A stretch of DNA of 64,000 nucleotides from Methanooceanicella nereidis. Lineage in GTDB: Archaea > Halobacteriota > Methanocellia > Methanocellales > Methanocellaceae. The stretch covers positions 345,499-409,498 of the forward strand of contig NZ_PGCK01000002.1 of the NCBI RefSeq assembly GCF_021023085.1, written 5' to 3'. A program made the position numbers and the translations under genes. Under the pieces are notes generated by a model that was given only the letters and a program-made list of their open reading frames with translations, was not told the DNA's origin and made no database searches. Positions 53,378 to 63,348 of this stretch are shown here, one piece after another (position 1 is the stretch's first letter; each line of letters starts with the position of its first letter).

Positions 53378-56146
53378 ATGGCAAAGTCATCTAAGAAAAA
53401 GACTTCGGCGTCTAAGGCGGAAATAAAGACCGTTAAGACGGACATTAAGCCTGTCGAAGTCGAAAATACCCTGCAGGAAACTGTTGTACAATTAGAAAAT
53501 AAGATTGAAGAAAGACCAGCGAGTTCGGTCCTGGATCTCATTAAGTCAAAAATTTCTGTTTACACAATTGCGCTTACAGCCATAATAGCGATCATGCTGT
53601 ATATAAGGATAGTACCGTCATACGATACGATATTCACAACCTGGGCTGGCAACTATGTAAACTTCGCTCAGGATGATGCGGTCTATCACATGAGACTGGT
53701 GCATAACACCGTCGCTCATTTCCCGTTCAGGATATTCTATGATCCGTTCACTCACTACCCGTACGGAAGCACAGTACACTTTGGCCCGCTATTCACCCTG
53801 ATGATAGCGTTCACCTCGATAGTGCTGGGACTTGGAAGCCCGAGCCCGCAGCTTATTGACACGGTAGGAGCGTTTTTCCCGGCAGTGCTGGGAGCACTTT
53901 GCGCCATACCGACTTACTACATCGGCAAGAAACTATTCAGTAAAGAGGCAGGCATTTTCGCGGCCCTTACGCTGGCCTTCCTGCCGGGACAGTTCCTGGG
54001 AAGGTCGATGCTGGGATTCACGGACCACCACATTGCAGAGGTCCTGTTCGCTACTACGACCATAGCGTTCCTGGTTTATGCGCTTGATGCGGCTAAGAAG
54101 TCATCCTTAAGCCTTGACCAGATAAAAAATAAAGAATACGATAAGATCAAAAAGCCATTATTCTTCGCTTTCCTTGCGGGGATATCCTTCGGATGCTACC
54201 TGCTGACCTGGCCGGGAGCTTTACTTCTGGGCTTTATGCTGTTCATATATTTCACCATAGAGTCGGTCGTAGACCACATGAAAGGCAAATCGCTTGACCG
54301 TGCGCTTATCGTTGCAGCAGTAATGTACCTTGTGCCGACGATCATGGTCTTGCCGTACTCATTGATGGAATTCAAGTTCCTGTTAATGAATTACTCGATC
54401 ACCCAGCCGGTAATATTATGCATGGCACTTGCAGGCATAGCAGCGATATACACCGTATCCAGGGTACTTGACAGGAACAATGCAGAGAAATGGGTATTTC
54501 CGATAACGCTTGCAGGCATAGCGATCGCAGGATTGCTCGTGATCTACATTGCAAGCTTCCAGTTGTTCGAGCTCATAATGGCCGGATTTAATGTCTTTGC
54601 ACCTAACAGCGGTATGCTCACAGTTGCAGAAGTAAGGCCCACATATCTGAACAGCTATGGACAGTTCTCGCTCTTATCGATCTGGACAATGTTCGACTGG
54701 ACGTTCCTGATCACCCTTGTAGCGATACCGATGCTCGCATACAGGGTATATAAACACAACAGGCCTGCAGAGCTAATGTTCCTGGTATGGAACATCATAA
54801 TGCTCTGGGCACTGTTCTCGCAAAACCGTTTTGCGTACTATTTCGCAATTAACGCGGCATTGCTCACAGGTTACTTTGGCTACCTGCTCCTGGAAAAAAC
54901 AGGCTATTTCAAGATCAAGGAGATGTTCGGGAAGAAAGTTAAAAACATCAACGATATTCCCAATTTCCTGACCAAGAACGCTAAGGTAGGCCCCGTACTC
55001 GTGATCCTGATAATGCTTTTCGTGGCGATCTTCCCCGCGACACCGCTGGGGATGAGCATTACGCTGGAACAGGCGAAATACGGCCCTGGCATGGGATATG
55101 AGTGGTATGACACGCTGACATGGATGAAAGAACACACTCCTGACCCGCAGGGCAATACGATATCGGCCGGCTTTGACTTTGCAAATGGTATGTATGAACA
55201 GCCTGCGAGTTCGATCGATAGATTTGATTACCCATCCAGCGCATACGGCGTTATGAGCTGGTGGGACTATGGCCATATTATCACATACGTGGCGAACAGG
55301 ATACCCAACGCGAACCCGTTCCAGCATGGGATCCTCGAAGAGAACAAGACATACGGTTCCGCTAAGTTCTTCATAGCACAGACCGAGGACGAGAGCGTCG
55401 AGAACCTTGACAGTATGGGTTCCAGATACGTCGTCATAGACAATGAAATGGCGACCGGAAAATACTATGCCATCCAGACATGGGCGAACGATACTTCGGG
55501 ATGGGATAAGATCGTTACCGTACCTCTGAACTCCGCGGGAACAATGGACATTAAGTTATACCTGGACTCGGAGAAATTCTATAACTCCATGATGAACAAG
55601 CTATACTATGACGACTGTAACGGCCTTAGCCACTACAGGCTCGTATACGAGTCCGCGGGCAATTACATAGTCACGTTCAAGCTCGGGGATGTCGAGACAG
55701 GCCAGCTAATACCCAACGCACAGATCGGAAGAAGCAACTTCACAGAGGCTAACGACCTGTATCTCCAGGCCATACAACCGGCATTCATTAACGCGCAGGG
55801 AACACAGTTCGTTTATGACGCCAAGCCTCCTGCAAAATGGGTAAAGGTGTTTGAAAAGGTCAATGGTGCAACGATAACCGGAAGCGCACCGGAAGGGGCG
55901 CAGGTAAACCTTTCATTAACATTAAAGACTGGAGAGAGGGAATTCACCTATGTCCAGAACGGTATCGTTAAGGATGGTAAGTTCTCCTTCGTAGTGCCTT
56001 ATCCTACAGAGGATATGAAAGGAGCCGGGTACTCCTATGATGTATTCCCAATATCGAAATATACCATAGAGTATGACGGTGTCGTCAAGACCGTTGACGT
56101 ATCGGAAGACGCCGTTATGAACGGCGGAACAATAGAGGTTGCCTAG
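53378..56146 (+). CDS. aglB: Dolichyl-phosphooligosaccharide-protein glycosyltransferase (AglB/STT3), paralogue 2
   Basis: 922-aa oligosaccharyltransferase. It has a Lys-rich cytoplasmic N-terminus (residues 1-55) before the membrane domain, the first acidic motif DDAVYHMRLVH near 98-108, FTDHHIAEVL near 212, about 13 helices to about residue 570, the WWDYG motif near 626 and an Ig-like domain near 830-910. Longer than paralogue 1 and with a different N-terminus. Followed 12 nt later by the AglJ-like gene, so the two are an operon. Confidence 0.93.
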   Translation: MAKSSKKKTSASKAEIKTVKTDIKPVEVENTLQETVVQLENKIEERPASSVLDLIKSKISVYTIALTAIIAIMLYIRIVPSYDTIFTTWAGNYVNFAQDDAVYHMRLVHNTVAHFPFRIFYDPFTHYPYGSTVHFGPLFTLMIAFTSIVLGLGSPSPQLIDTVGAFFPAVLGALCAIPTYYIGKKLFSKEAGIFAALTLAFLPGQFLGRSMLGFTDHHIAEVLFATTTIAFLVYALDAAKKSSLSLDQIKNKEYDKIKKPLFFAFLAGISFGCYLLTWPGALLLGFMLFIYFTIESVVDHMKGKSLDRALIVAAVMYLVPTIMVLPYSLMEFKFLLMNYSITQPVILCMALAGIAAIYTVSRVLDRNNAEKWVFPITLAGIAIAGLLVIYIASFQLFELIMAGFNVFAPNSGMLTVAEVRPTYLNSYGQFSLLSIWTMFDWTFLITLVAIPMLAYRVYKHNRPAELMFLVWNIIMLWALFSQNRFAYYFAINAALLTGYFGYLLLEKTGYFKIKEMFGKKVKNINDIPNFLTKNAKVGPVLVILIMLFVAIFPATPLGMSITLEQAKYGPGMGYEWYDTLTWMKEHTPDPQGNTISAGFDFANGMYEQPASSIDRFDYPSSAYGVMSWWDYGHIITYVANRIPNANPFQHGILEENKTYGSAKFFIAQTEDESVENLDSMGSRYVVIDNEMATGKYYAIQTWANDTSGWDKIVTVPLNSAGTMDIKLYLDSEKFYNSMMNKLYYDDCNGLSHYRLVYESAGNYIVTFKLGDVETGQLIPNAQIGRSNFTEANDLYLQAIQPAFINAQGTQFVYDAKPPAKWVKVFEKVNGATITGSAPEGAQVNLSLTLKTGEREFTYVQNGIVKDGKFSFVVPYPTEDMKGAGYSYDVFPISKYTIEYDGVVKTVDVSEDAVMNGGTIEVA

Positions 56147-56157
56147 ACAGGATAAGT

Positions 56158-57057
56158 ATGAACGACGATGTATGCATCCTTATCCCTACCCTGAATGAAG
56201 GGAAGACAATAGGAAAGCTCGTAACCGACTTTAAAAAGCTGGGATACGACGACATCCTTGTCATAGACGGTAATAGCGTCGACGATACGGTTAAAGAGGC
56301 TGAAAAAGCCGGAGCGCGTGTCGTCATCCAGACAGGGAAAGGCAAAGGGGCTGCGGTACAGCAGTCGTTCAACATCATACAGAAGGACATCACCGTCATG
56401 ATAGACGGTGATGGGACCTATCTGCCCGAAGAGGTGGGCAGGCTTATATCACCGATAAGGGACGGGCTGGCGGACCATGTCATGGGGAACAGGCTGGCCA
56501 AGTTCGAAAAAGGCGCGTTTACCCGCTTAAACCTGTTAGGGAACAAGATACTGAACTTCGCGTTCAATCTTGAGTATCATGTGAAGCTGAATGACATACT
56601 GACCGGTTACAGGGCCTTCAGTAAAAAAGCGTTAAAAAATGTCCATCTAAACCAGTCAGGGTTTGGCATCGAGGCCGAGCTTACAGTCGAAAGCGTTAAG
56701 AAAGACCTGAAGTTGTACGAGGTCCCCATAACATACCTGGCCAGGGCTCCGGGCGCGGTGACCAAGCTAAATCCTCTCGAGGACGGCTTCAAGATAGGAT
56801 ATACCATTTACAAGCTGGGCAAGACCTATAATCCGTTACTTTATTTTAACATAATGGGCATGCTTTTCATGACCGCAGGCGGACTTACAGGAGTATATGT
56901 CGTCATAGACTGGTTTAAAGGAATAAATCACTTCCCGATGACGATACTGGTCGCTCTTCTGATTCTGACGGGAATACAGCTATTTATCCTGGGATATCTG
57001 GGAGATCTTATCGTCCAGACACAGCGGGAGATGCTGAGAGAATTAAGAAGACAGTGA
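56158..57057 (+). CDS. aglJ: AglJ-type dolichyl-phosphate GT2 glycosyltransferase, 299 aa
   Basis: GT-A domain with CILIPTLNEGKTIGKLV (residues 5-21), ILVIDGNSVDDTV (about 34-46) and the metal motif TVMIDGDGTYLPEE (about 79-92). NDILTGYRAFSKKAL, typical of AglJ/TIGR04182, is near 142-156. Two C-terminal membrane spans (about 222-245 and 258-282). In Haloferax AglJ adds the first sugar to dolichyl phosphate for N-glycosylation. Adjacent to aglB2. Confidence 0.87.
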   Translation: MNDDVCILIPTLNEGKTIGKLVTDFKKLGYDDILVIDGNSVDDTVKEAEKAGARVVIQTGKGKGAAVQQSFNIIQKDITVMIDGDGTYLPEEVGRLISPIRDGLADHVMGNRLAKFEKGAFTRLNLLGNKILNFAFNLEYHVKLNDILTGYRAFSKKALKNVHLNQSGFGIEAELTVESVKKDLKLYEVPITYLARAPGAVTKLNPLEDGFKIGYTIYKLGKTYNPLLYFNIMGMLFMTAGGLTGVYVVIDWFKGINHFPMTILVALLILTGIQLFILGYLGDLIVQTQREMLRELRRQ

Positions 57058-57084
57058 TCCCCCGACAGGATCACCCGGACATTT

Positions 57085-57990
57085 TTAATCTTTTTCGGGC
57101 CATAATTCCGTTTCCACCGGCTCGATATGAATGTATACTTCTTTTACTCCGGGGATATGCGTTTTTATCTTATCCTCCACATGATGGACTATCTCATGCT
57201 GCCTGAAAACTGTAGTATTCCCGGAAAGCGTCAAATGCAGGTCCACAAAAATATGGTCTTCCATGCCCCTCGTCCGGATATTATGGCAGGTCTTCACACC
57301 GGGAGCGTCTGATACCAGCCTTTCTATATCTTCCGGGTTAAGCACTGCATGGTCCGTCAATATATGGGCGTTCTTTGTAAAAATCTGAAATGCCACTTTC
57401 AATATCAACAGCGCGATTAGCAGAGACGCTATCGAATCAAGTAACGAGAACCCGAAGTATGATGCGATAAGTGATATCAGGACCGTCAAGGATACAAGAA
57501 CGTCACTTCCCGTATGTGCGGAATCCGACAGTAAAATATCACTTTTTAGCCTCGTCCCCTCCTTGAACTCATACCTGCTTACGAACACGTTAACGATTAT
57601 GGTGAATATTATCACTGCAAAGCTGATAATGGTGACATCGGGGGATACAGGGTTCATCAGCCGATTTATTGCCGAGTAAAGTATGTTCAATGATACGAGC
57701 ACGAGCATAATTGATATGGCAAGGGCGGCGATAGTCTCGAACTTTTGATGGCCATAGGGATGCGTCGCATCACGCGGGCGTGATGCAAGTGATATCCCGA
57801 TGAGTCCGGTAATATTGGACATCCCGTCTGAAAAAGAATGGATCCCGTCCGCTATAAGGCTCATGCTGTTAGCCATATACCCCACGATAAGCTTTGCAAT
57901 CGATACAAATAGATTTAAAAATAAGGTTATGATAAGGACAAAACGAACCTGCCTGTAATATTGAGGTAGATCGGGGATTTTAAAGTTCAT
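57085..57990 (-). CDS. Cation diffusion facilitator (zinc/metal efflux), 301 aa
   Basis: Six membrane helices (residues about 15-205) and a cytoplasmic ferredoxin-like C-terminal domain (about 210-295). The metal-site motifs SLIADGIHSFSDGMSN (helix II, D and HxxxD) and SDSAHTGSDV (helix V, DxxHxxxD) are complete, as in FieF/YiiP-type Zn or Fe efflux pumps. Metal not decidable. Convergent with aglJ. Confidence 0.9.
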   Translation of the reverse strand: MNFKIPDLPQYYRQVRFVLIITLFLNLFVSIAKLIVGYMANSMSLIADGIHSFSDGMSNITGLIGISLASRPRDATHPYGHQKFETIAALAISIMLVLVSLNILYSAINRLMNPVSPDVTIISFAVIIFTIIVNVFVSRYEFKEGTRLKSDILLSDSAHTGSDVLVSLTVLISLIASYFGFSLLDSIASLLIALLILKVAFQIFTKNAHILTDHAVLNPEDIERLVSDAPGVKTCHNIRTRGMEDHIFVDLHLTLSGNTTVFRQHEIVHHVEDKIKTHIPGVKEVYIHIEPVETELWPEKD

Positions 57991-58281
57991 TAACAGCCCT
58001 GTATATAATATATTTTCTTAAACTATATATTATACCGTTTTTAAATAATGCGAATAATTTTGGCGATAAATCGACGATAAGCTTTATTTGACAGAGTGCC
58101 CTATAAACTCTCACTTACTAAGACCATATGAAAAAGTATATCTTTTAATAAATGCTTAAAAGCGAAAGCAATACGAGGATAGTGTCTCACTAAGCGCTCT
58201 CCGAGTAATTATAAATCTATAAAAATTCAAACTAACAATATTAATACATTATAACACCCATTCAATACGGACGGGATATCT

Positions 58282-59199
58282 GTGAAGGGCCCTGGCGTAA
58301 AAAAATTAATATCATCACTGACAGGTATGATATTCATAATCATTTTTGTAATTATACCGTTAGCCTGCAATGCTATTGCAGCAAGCGGCAGCCCCACCAT
58401 ATCAGCCAATCTTACCGATGTAAGCCCCTCTCCCACGATCACCCCGGAGCAGCCGCTGCGACAGGTCTTTTCCAGCCCGAAATGGGAGATCGACCATGTC
58501 ACCATAATGGTCAATAATTCGGGCGGGCCGATAGAAGTCCATGCATACATAGATGACAGGTCTAACGTCAATATCATACCAATCAAGGCGGGAGAGAACA
58601 GGAAGGTATCGACTAATCCGATCATCGCCGAGACAGGGCAGATAGTGAATTTTGGGTTCATGGCATATGAGAACGGTTCCCTGATAGATTCCAGGGAAGG
58701 TACGTTCACAGTTATCCAGACACCTACGCCGACACCATTACCTCCCGAGACAGCAAGCATAAAAGGCACGATACTGGATGCTGTCACAAACAATCCGGTC
58801 GTCGGGGCAGAAGTTATCATAGTCTCAAAGACATATGATAAACAGTACCCGACCGCAGTCACCGATGAATATGGTTCCTTCAAGCTGGATAAAATGTACC
58901 CGGACAAATACTCGATCACAGTCAAGGCGACAGGCTATAAACCAGCATACCTGGACCTGGACAGGATCGACGGAGATCAGGTATTATCGGATATTAAGCT
59001 TGAAAAATATGTAGCAGCTACAACAACACCAACACCTTCGCCCGAACCATCAGCAGTACAGGGATGGTTAAATCTATTGACAAGCCCTCAGGCATGCGTT
59101 GCCTTTATCTCATCGACAGTGGCCGTCATTGTGAGCCTTACGGTCATATATGAATGGCTCCAGAGGCAAAAAGAGAGACGCAAAAAAGAAGGGCAGTAA
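58282..59199 (+). CDS. Exported membrane protein with carboxypeptidase-regulatory-like domain, 305 aa
   Basis: The start is GTG 58282. A hydrophobic N-terminal segment (about 10-32) acts as signal peptide. A beta-sandwich domain is at about 50-150, then a Pro/Thr linker. A carboxypeptidase-regulatory-like domain (ASIKGTILDAVTNNPVVGAEVII to VTDEYGSFKLDKMYP, about 160-250) precedes a second Pro/Thr linker, a membrane helix (about 275-295) and a basic tail. The protein sits on the outer face. Function unknown; it may bind sugars or other surface molecules. Confidence 0.72.
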   Translation: MKGPGVKKLISSLTGMIFIIIFVIIPLACNAIAASGSPTISANLTDVSPSPTITPEQPLRQVFSSPKWEIDHVTIMVNNSGGPIEVHAYIDDRSNVNIIPIKAGENRKVSTNPIIAETGQIVNFGFMAYENGSLIDSREGTFTVIQTPTPTPLPPETASIKGTILDAVTNNPVVGAEVIIVSKTYDKQYPTAVTDEYGSFKLDKMYPDKYSITVKATGYKPAYLDLDRIDGDQVLSDIKLEKYVAATTTPTPSPEPSAVQGWLNLLTSPQACVAFISSTVAVIVSLTVIYEWLQRQKERRKKEGQ

Positions 59200-59485
59200 T
59201 AAGTATTACAAAGCTCTTAGCACTACGAATTTTAGAAAAAAGCCATGAATAACTTATGGCATAGCCCTATAATTAAACAGAGATCTTCGTGTCTTCCGGC
59301 CAATTGCCTTTGTGTAAGAATTCTAAGGGCTTTGGAGCCCTTATAACTTCAGAAAATTTTTACATGCGGCATATAACGACTTGTGAGATAGCCCCTTGTT
59401 CATTATGGCATCCAGATATAATAGAAAGAAATGCCGAAACCCAAAGGTTAAAGTATAATAAATAGAATTACCTTAGTGATAAACC
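59200..59485. other. Intergenic region with a strong hairpin and repeat-like text
   Basis: TAAGGGCT (59324-59331) pairs perfectly with AGCCCTTA (59336-59343) around a TTGG loop. The text before it (TTCGTGTCTTCCGGC and TGCCTTTGTG) resembles degenerate copies of the 23975/27359 repeat family. A TATA-like AGTATAATAAATAG at 59452-59465 lies about 25-30 nt before ATG 59486. Confidence 0.4.
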
Positions 59486-59537
59486 ATGTTTAGAAGGAAT
59501 CGTTTTATTTGGTGATGTCAGATTCTTTGACACCACA
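59486..59537 (+). other. Probable 5' coding part of the citramalate synthase, out of frame by one base
   Basis: From ATG 59486 the reading is MFRRNR; removing one T from the TTTT run at 59503-59506 continues it as LFGDVRFFDTT and joins LRDGEQTPGV of the main frame. In the main frame itself no ATG or GTG precedes this conserved segment. The predicted TATA box fits a leaderless mRNA beginning at this ATG. Confidence 0.65.
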
Positions 59538-61007
59538 TTGAGAGATGGCGAACAAACCCCCGGCGTAAGCCTGGAGCCCGAGGAAAAGGTCTGGATCGCA
59601 AAGAACCTGGACTCCCTGGGCGTGGACGTGATAGAGGCTGGTTCTGCGATAACGTCCGAAGGCGAGCGTAAAGGCATTAAAGCCGTCGTTAAGGAGGGTT
59701 TGAAAGCCGAGATCTGTAGTTTTGCTCGTTGTTTAAAGACAGACGTCGATTATGCCCTCGAATGCGAGGTAGATTCGGTACATCTTGTCGTATCAGTCTC
59801 GGACCTTCACATAAATGAGAAGCTTAAAAAGGACCGCGAGACCGTAAAACAGATGGCCGTCGACATGGTCGAGTATGCCAAAAGACACGGACTGATAGTG
59901 GAGCTTTCAGGCGAGGACGCGTCAAGGGCTGACCTCGATTATCTTGCGTCGTTATATAAGGCGGGAGTGGACGCGGGCGCAGACAGGCTATGTTTTTGCG
60001 ACACCGTCGGTGTGCTCCGCCCGGAGATGACATATGACATATTCTCAAAGCTGTCTTCCGGGCTAAAAGCACCGATCAGCATCCACTGCCATGATGACTT
60101 AGGGCTGGCGACGGCGAATACCGTAGCGGCACTGAGAGGCGGAGCTGCACAGGCGCATGTGACCATAAACGGCATCGGGGAGAGAGCCGGCAATACGGCG
60201 CTCGAAGAGGTCGTCATGGTATTAAAGTCGCTGTACGGCGTTAACACTAAGATAGTGACGGAAAACCTGTATCCGACGTCAAAGCTCGTTAGCAGGCTCA
60301 TGGGCATCCCGCTGGCGCCAAACAAATCGCTTGTGGGGGATAACGCTTTCATGCACGAGTCTGGTATCCATACGCATGGCCTGATGGCTAACACCATGAC
60401 ATATGAGCCCATAACCCCGGAGATCATAGGGCGTAAAAGGCAGATAGTGCTTGGAAAGCATGCCGGAAGGACGTCGGTGGCAATGGCGCTGAGAGAGATC
60501 GGGCTCGTCGCGACCGATAAACAGCTCGACGAGATCACAAGGCAGATAAAGGATCTTGGCGATAAGGGCAAGAAGGTCACGGACGCCGACCTTATGTCAA
60601 TAGCGGACAGCGTGCTGGGCATAAAGACGGAAGCAAGGATAAAGCTTATCGACTGTACCGTGCTCTCTGGCAACAGGGCGACGCCCACAGCGTCAGTCAA
60701 GGTCATGATAGACGATGAGGAGATCGTCGAGTCGGGAGTGGGGCTTGGTCCGGTCGATGCGGCACTGAACGCTTTGCGCAAATCGGTAATGGGCGTGGCC
60801 GACCTAAAGCTCGATGAATACCGTGTAGAGGCCATAACCGGAGGTACGGACGCTATAGTGGAAGTATGGGTCAAGATGTCGCGCGATACCCAGGTGATAA
60901 GCGCAAGAGGCGCAGGTCCTGATATCATAATGGCATCCGTACAGGCGTTCGTAGAGGGCATGAACAGGCTCATCCAGGAAAAGAACGGCATTTCAAAGGC
61001 CAGATAA
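59538..61007 (+). CDS. cimA: (R)-citramalate synthase / 2-isopropylmalate synthase family
   Basis: Claisen condensation of acetyl-CoA with pyruvate (CimA) or 2-oxoisovalerate (LeuA). The HMGL-like barrel signature LRDGEQTPGVSLEPEE starts this frame and its first strand VRFFDTT lies just upstream. Other sites: HCHDDLGLATANT (about 180-192) and NGIGERAGNTALEE (about 207-220). A LeuA_dimer regulatory domain covers about 365-480. Sites such as EAGSAITSEGER and the overall text resemble the methanogen CimA (MJ1392 type) more than LeuA; the dimer domain excludes AksA. Operon-like with ilvBN. The annotated TTG start loses strand one of the barrel, so the real start is probably upstream. Confidence 0.85.
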   Translation: MRDGEQTPGVSLEPEEKVWIAKNLDSLGVDVIEAGSAITSEGERKGIKAVVKEGLKAEICSFARCLKTDVDYALECEVDSVHLVVSVSDLHINEKLKKDRETVKQMAVDMVEYAKRHGLIVELSGEDASRADLDYLASLYKAGVDAGADRLCFCDTVGVLRPEMTYDIFSKLSSGLKAPISIHCHDDLGLATANTVAALRGGAAQAHVTINGIGERAGNTALEEVVMVLKSLYGVNTKIVTENLYPTSKLVSRLMGIPLAPNKSLVGDNAFMHESGIHTHGLMANTMTYEPITPEIIGRKRQIVLGKHAGRTSVAMALREIGLVATDKQLDEITRQIKDLGDKGKKVTDADLMSIADSVLGIKTEARIKLIDCTVLSGNRATPTASVKVMIDDEEIVESGVGLGPVDAALNALRKSVMGVADLKLDEYRVEAITGGTDAIVEVWVKMSRDTQVISARGAGPDIIMASVQAFVEGMNRLIQEKNGISKAR

Positions 61008-61073
61008 AGGGTTGAGTCTTATATGAAAAATAATGATAAACTATTAATAGGTTTAAAAACTTACAGGTCGAAA

Positions 61074-61087
61074 GCGGCAAGTGCCGC
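61074..61087 (+). promoter_or_regulatory. Hairpin in the ilvB leader
   Basis: GCGGC (61074-61078) and GCCGC (61083-61087) form a 5-bp stem with an AAGT loop, 37 nt before the GTG of ilvB. It may mark the 5' end of the mRNA or a regulatory element; evidence is only the sequence. Confidence 0.25.
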
Positions 61088-61123
61088 ATTTTCCAGTGAT
61101 ATAAAATTAAAGGAGGTTAGCAG

Positions 61124-62824
61124 GTGAGTGCAAAGGAGTCGGAGAGATTTTCCGGCGCAAAGTCGCTGATCAAATCTCTCGAATACGAGGGTGTCGATAC
61201 TATTTTCGGATACCCGGGTGGCGTTGTGCTCCCCATATATGACGAGCTGTTCGACTCGGACATCCGTCATATACTGGTGAGGCATGAACAGGCCGCGGCG
61301 CATGCAGCCGATGGCTATGCTAGGGCGACGGGGCGCACAGGCGTATGTCTGGCGACCAGCGGCCCGGGGGCTACGAACTTAGTAACAGGAATAGCCAACG
61401 CATACATGGACTCGGTACCCATGGTAGCGCTCACCGGACAGGTAGCGACCAACCTCATAGGGAACGACGCGTTCCAGGAAGCGGATATCACCGGGATCAC
61501 TATCCCCATTACAAAGAATAATTACCTGATCAAGGACGCAAAGGAGCTGCCCCGGATAATAAAAGAGGCTTTTTACATTGCCTCCACCGGGAGGCCCGGG
61601 CCGGTCCTTGTGGATATACCCAAGGACGTTTCCACGTCCATAATCAATTACGAGTATCCGGAGACTATAGAGATCAAGAGCTATAAGCCGACGTTCGCAG
61701 GCCACCCGAAACAGATCAAGAAAGCCTGCGAGCTTATCGAGAAAGCTGAGCGCCCCGTGTTATATATCGGCGGCGGAGCCATCATATCAGGGGCTCATGA
61801 TGAGATATTCAGCCTTGCAGAACTCTTGATGGCGCCTGTCACCACTACGTTGATGGGTAAGGGCGCGTTCCCCGAAGACCATCCGCTTTCGCTTGGCATG
61901 CTGGGGATGCACGGCACCAGATACGCGAACTATGCCATCATAGACTCGGACCTTTTGATAGCCATAGGCGCAAGGTTCGACGACAGGGTCACCGGCAAGA
62001 TAGAGAGCTTCGCGCCGAACGCAAAGGTCATCCACATAGACATCGACCCCGCCGAACTGGGCAAGAACGTAAAGGTGGATGTGCCTATCGTAGGCGACGC
62101 GAAGATGATCCTCAAGAAGCTCATATCCACGCTCAAGATCAAGCTGCCCAGGACGCAGGAATGGATGAGGAAGATCGAGACGTGGAAAAAGGAATTCCCG
62201 CTAGACTATGAAGTCTCGGGAAAGGACTTGAGGCCCCAGTATATAGTCCAGCAGCTTAACGAGCTTTGCAGCGACGGCATATTCTGTACCGAGGTCGGGC
62301 AGAACCAGATGTGGGCGGCCCATTATATAAGAACGAAGAAACCGCGCACGTTCATATCCTCAGGAGGCCTGGGCACTATGGGATACGGATTCCCGGCAGC
62401 AATGGGTGCCAAGGTCGGATGTCCCGATAAGGATGTCTGGGACATCGCGGGCGACGGCAGCATCCAGATGAACATACAGGAGCTTGCAACGGTCGTGGAG
62501 AACGACATCCCCGTCAAGGTGGCCATACTGAACAACATGTACCTCGGGATGGTCAGGCAATGGCAGGAGCTGTTCTATAACAGGCGCTACTCGTTCACTA
62601 ACATGAAAGGCCAGCCGAACTTCGTCAAGGTCGCAGAGGCCTATGGCGCGGAAGGCATCGAGGTCACTAAAAAGTCCGAGGTCAGGGATGCCATCAAGAA
62701 GGCGCTGAAGAGCGATAAGCCGGTCTTCATCGACTTTAAGGTGACCAGGGAAGAGAACGTTTTCCCGATGGTGCCGGCAGGTGCGGCTATCAACGAGTTC
62801 GTCGAATACGGAGGGTTCAGGTAA
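61124..62824 (+). CDS. ilvB: Acetolactate synthase large subunit
   Basis: ThDP enzyme making acetolactate or acetohydroxybutyrate for Val/Leu/Ile. The N-terminal activating Glu is in [18 protein letters not shown] (about 49-66). The FAD-type middle domain includes [15 protein letters not shown] (about 284-298). The ThDP/Mg motif [18 protein letters not shown] is near 446-463, with [12 protein letters not shown] following. 566 aa is normal. GTG start behind a strong AAGGAGGT site. The stop overlaps the ilvN start by 1 nt (TAATG). Confidence 0.95.
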   Translation: MSAKESERFSGAKSLIKSLEYEGVDTIFGYPGGVVLPIYDELFDSDIRHILVRHEQAAAHAADGYARATGRTGVCLATSGPGATNLVTGIANAYMDSVPMVALTGQVATNLIGNDAFQEADITGITIPITKNNYLIKDAKELPRIIKEAFYIASTGRPGPVLVDIPKDVSTSIINYEYPETIEIKSYKPTFAGHPKQIKKACELIEKAERPVLYIGGGAIISGAHDEIFSLAELLMAPVTTTLMGKGAFPEDHPLSLGMLGMHGTRYANYAIIDSDLLIAIGARFDDRVTGKIESFAPNAKVIHIDIDPAELGKNVKVDVPIVGDAKMILKKLISTLKIKLPRTQEWMRKIETWKKEFPLDYEVSGKDLRPQYIVQQLNELCSDGIFCTEVGQNQMWAAHYIRTKKPRTFISSGGLGTMGYGFPAAMGAKVGCPDKDVWDIAGDGSIQMNIQELATVVENDIPVKVAILNNMYLGMVRQWQELFYNRRYSFTNMKGQPNFVKVAEAYGAEGIEVTKKSEVRDAIKKALKSDKPVFIDFKVTREENVFPMVPAGAAINEFVEYGGFR

Positions 62825-63348
62825 TGGCTGAAGAGGCAGGAAAAGCATTGAATTCACATACCCTTTCAGTGCTTGTGGAGAACAAGCCGGGTGTCCTTAC
62901 AAGGGTGGCAAGCCTTTACGCAAGGCGCGGCTATAACATAGACAGTCTTACAGTGGGCGTAACGGAGAACCCGACAATATCCCGTATGACGATAGTTGTG
63001 CACGGCGACGAGAATGTCATCGAGCAGGTGACGAAGCAGCTTAACAAGCTCATAGACGTCATCAAGGTCGTTGACATATCGCCCCAGGAATCTGTGGACA
63101 GAGAGCTGGCCTTGATAAAGGTATCCGCAGATGCCAGCAACCGCTCCGAGATCATACAGATAGTCGATATCTTCAGAGCGAAGATCATCGATGTCAGCCC
63201 AAAGAGCCTGATCATTGAAACAACAGGCAGCGGCGATAAGATCGATGCTCTGGAAGAACTTATGAGACCGTTCGGCATCAAAGAGATGGTGCGTACTGGT
63301 AAGGTCGCTCTGGTCAGAGGGGTCAAACTGACACAGTTTGATAAATGA
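62824..63348 (+). CDS. ilvN: Acetolactate synthase small (regulatory) subunit
   Basis: 174 aa. The N-terminal ACT domain (residues 13-85, [27 protein letters not shown]) binds valine for feedback inhibition. The C-terminal domain (about 95-170, [16 protein letters not shown] to [12 protein letters not shown]) is typical of long IlvN/IlvH proteins. Translationally coupled to ilvB. ilvC would be expected to follow but is outside the window. Confidence 0.94.
   Translation: MAEEAGKALNSHTLSVLVENKPGVLTRVASLYARRGYNIDSLTVGVTENPTISRMTIVVHGDENVIEQVTKQLNKLIDVIKVVDISPQESVDRELALIKVSADASNRSEIIQIVDIFRAKIIDVSPKSLIIETTGSGDKIDALEELMRPFGIKEMVRTGKVALVRGVKLTQFDK

Noticed and set aside
59515..59541. Alternative ATG at 59515 as start of the citramalate synthase
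   Set aside because: It is in another frame and stops after eight codons (MSDSLTPH).
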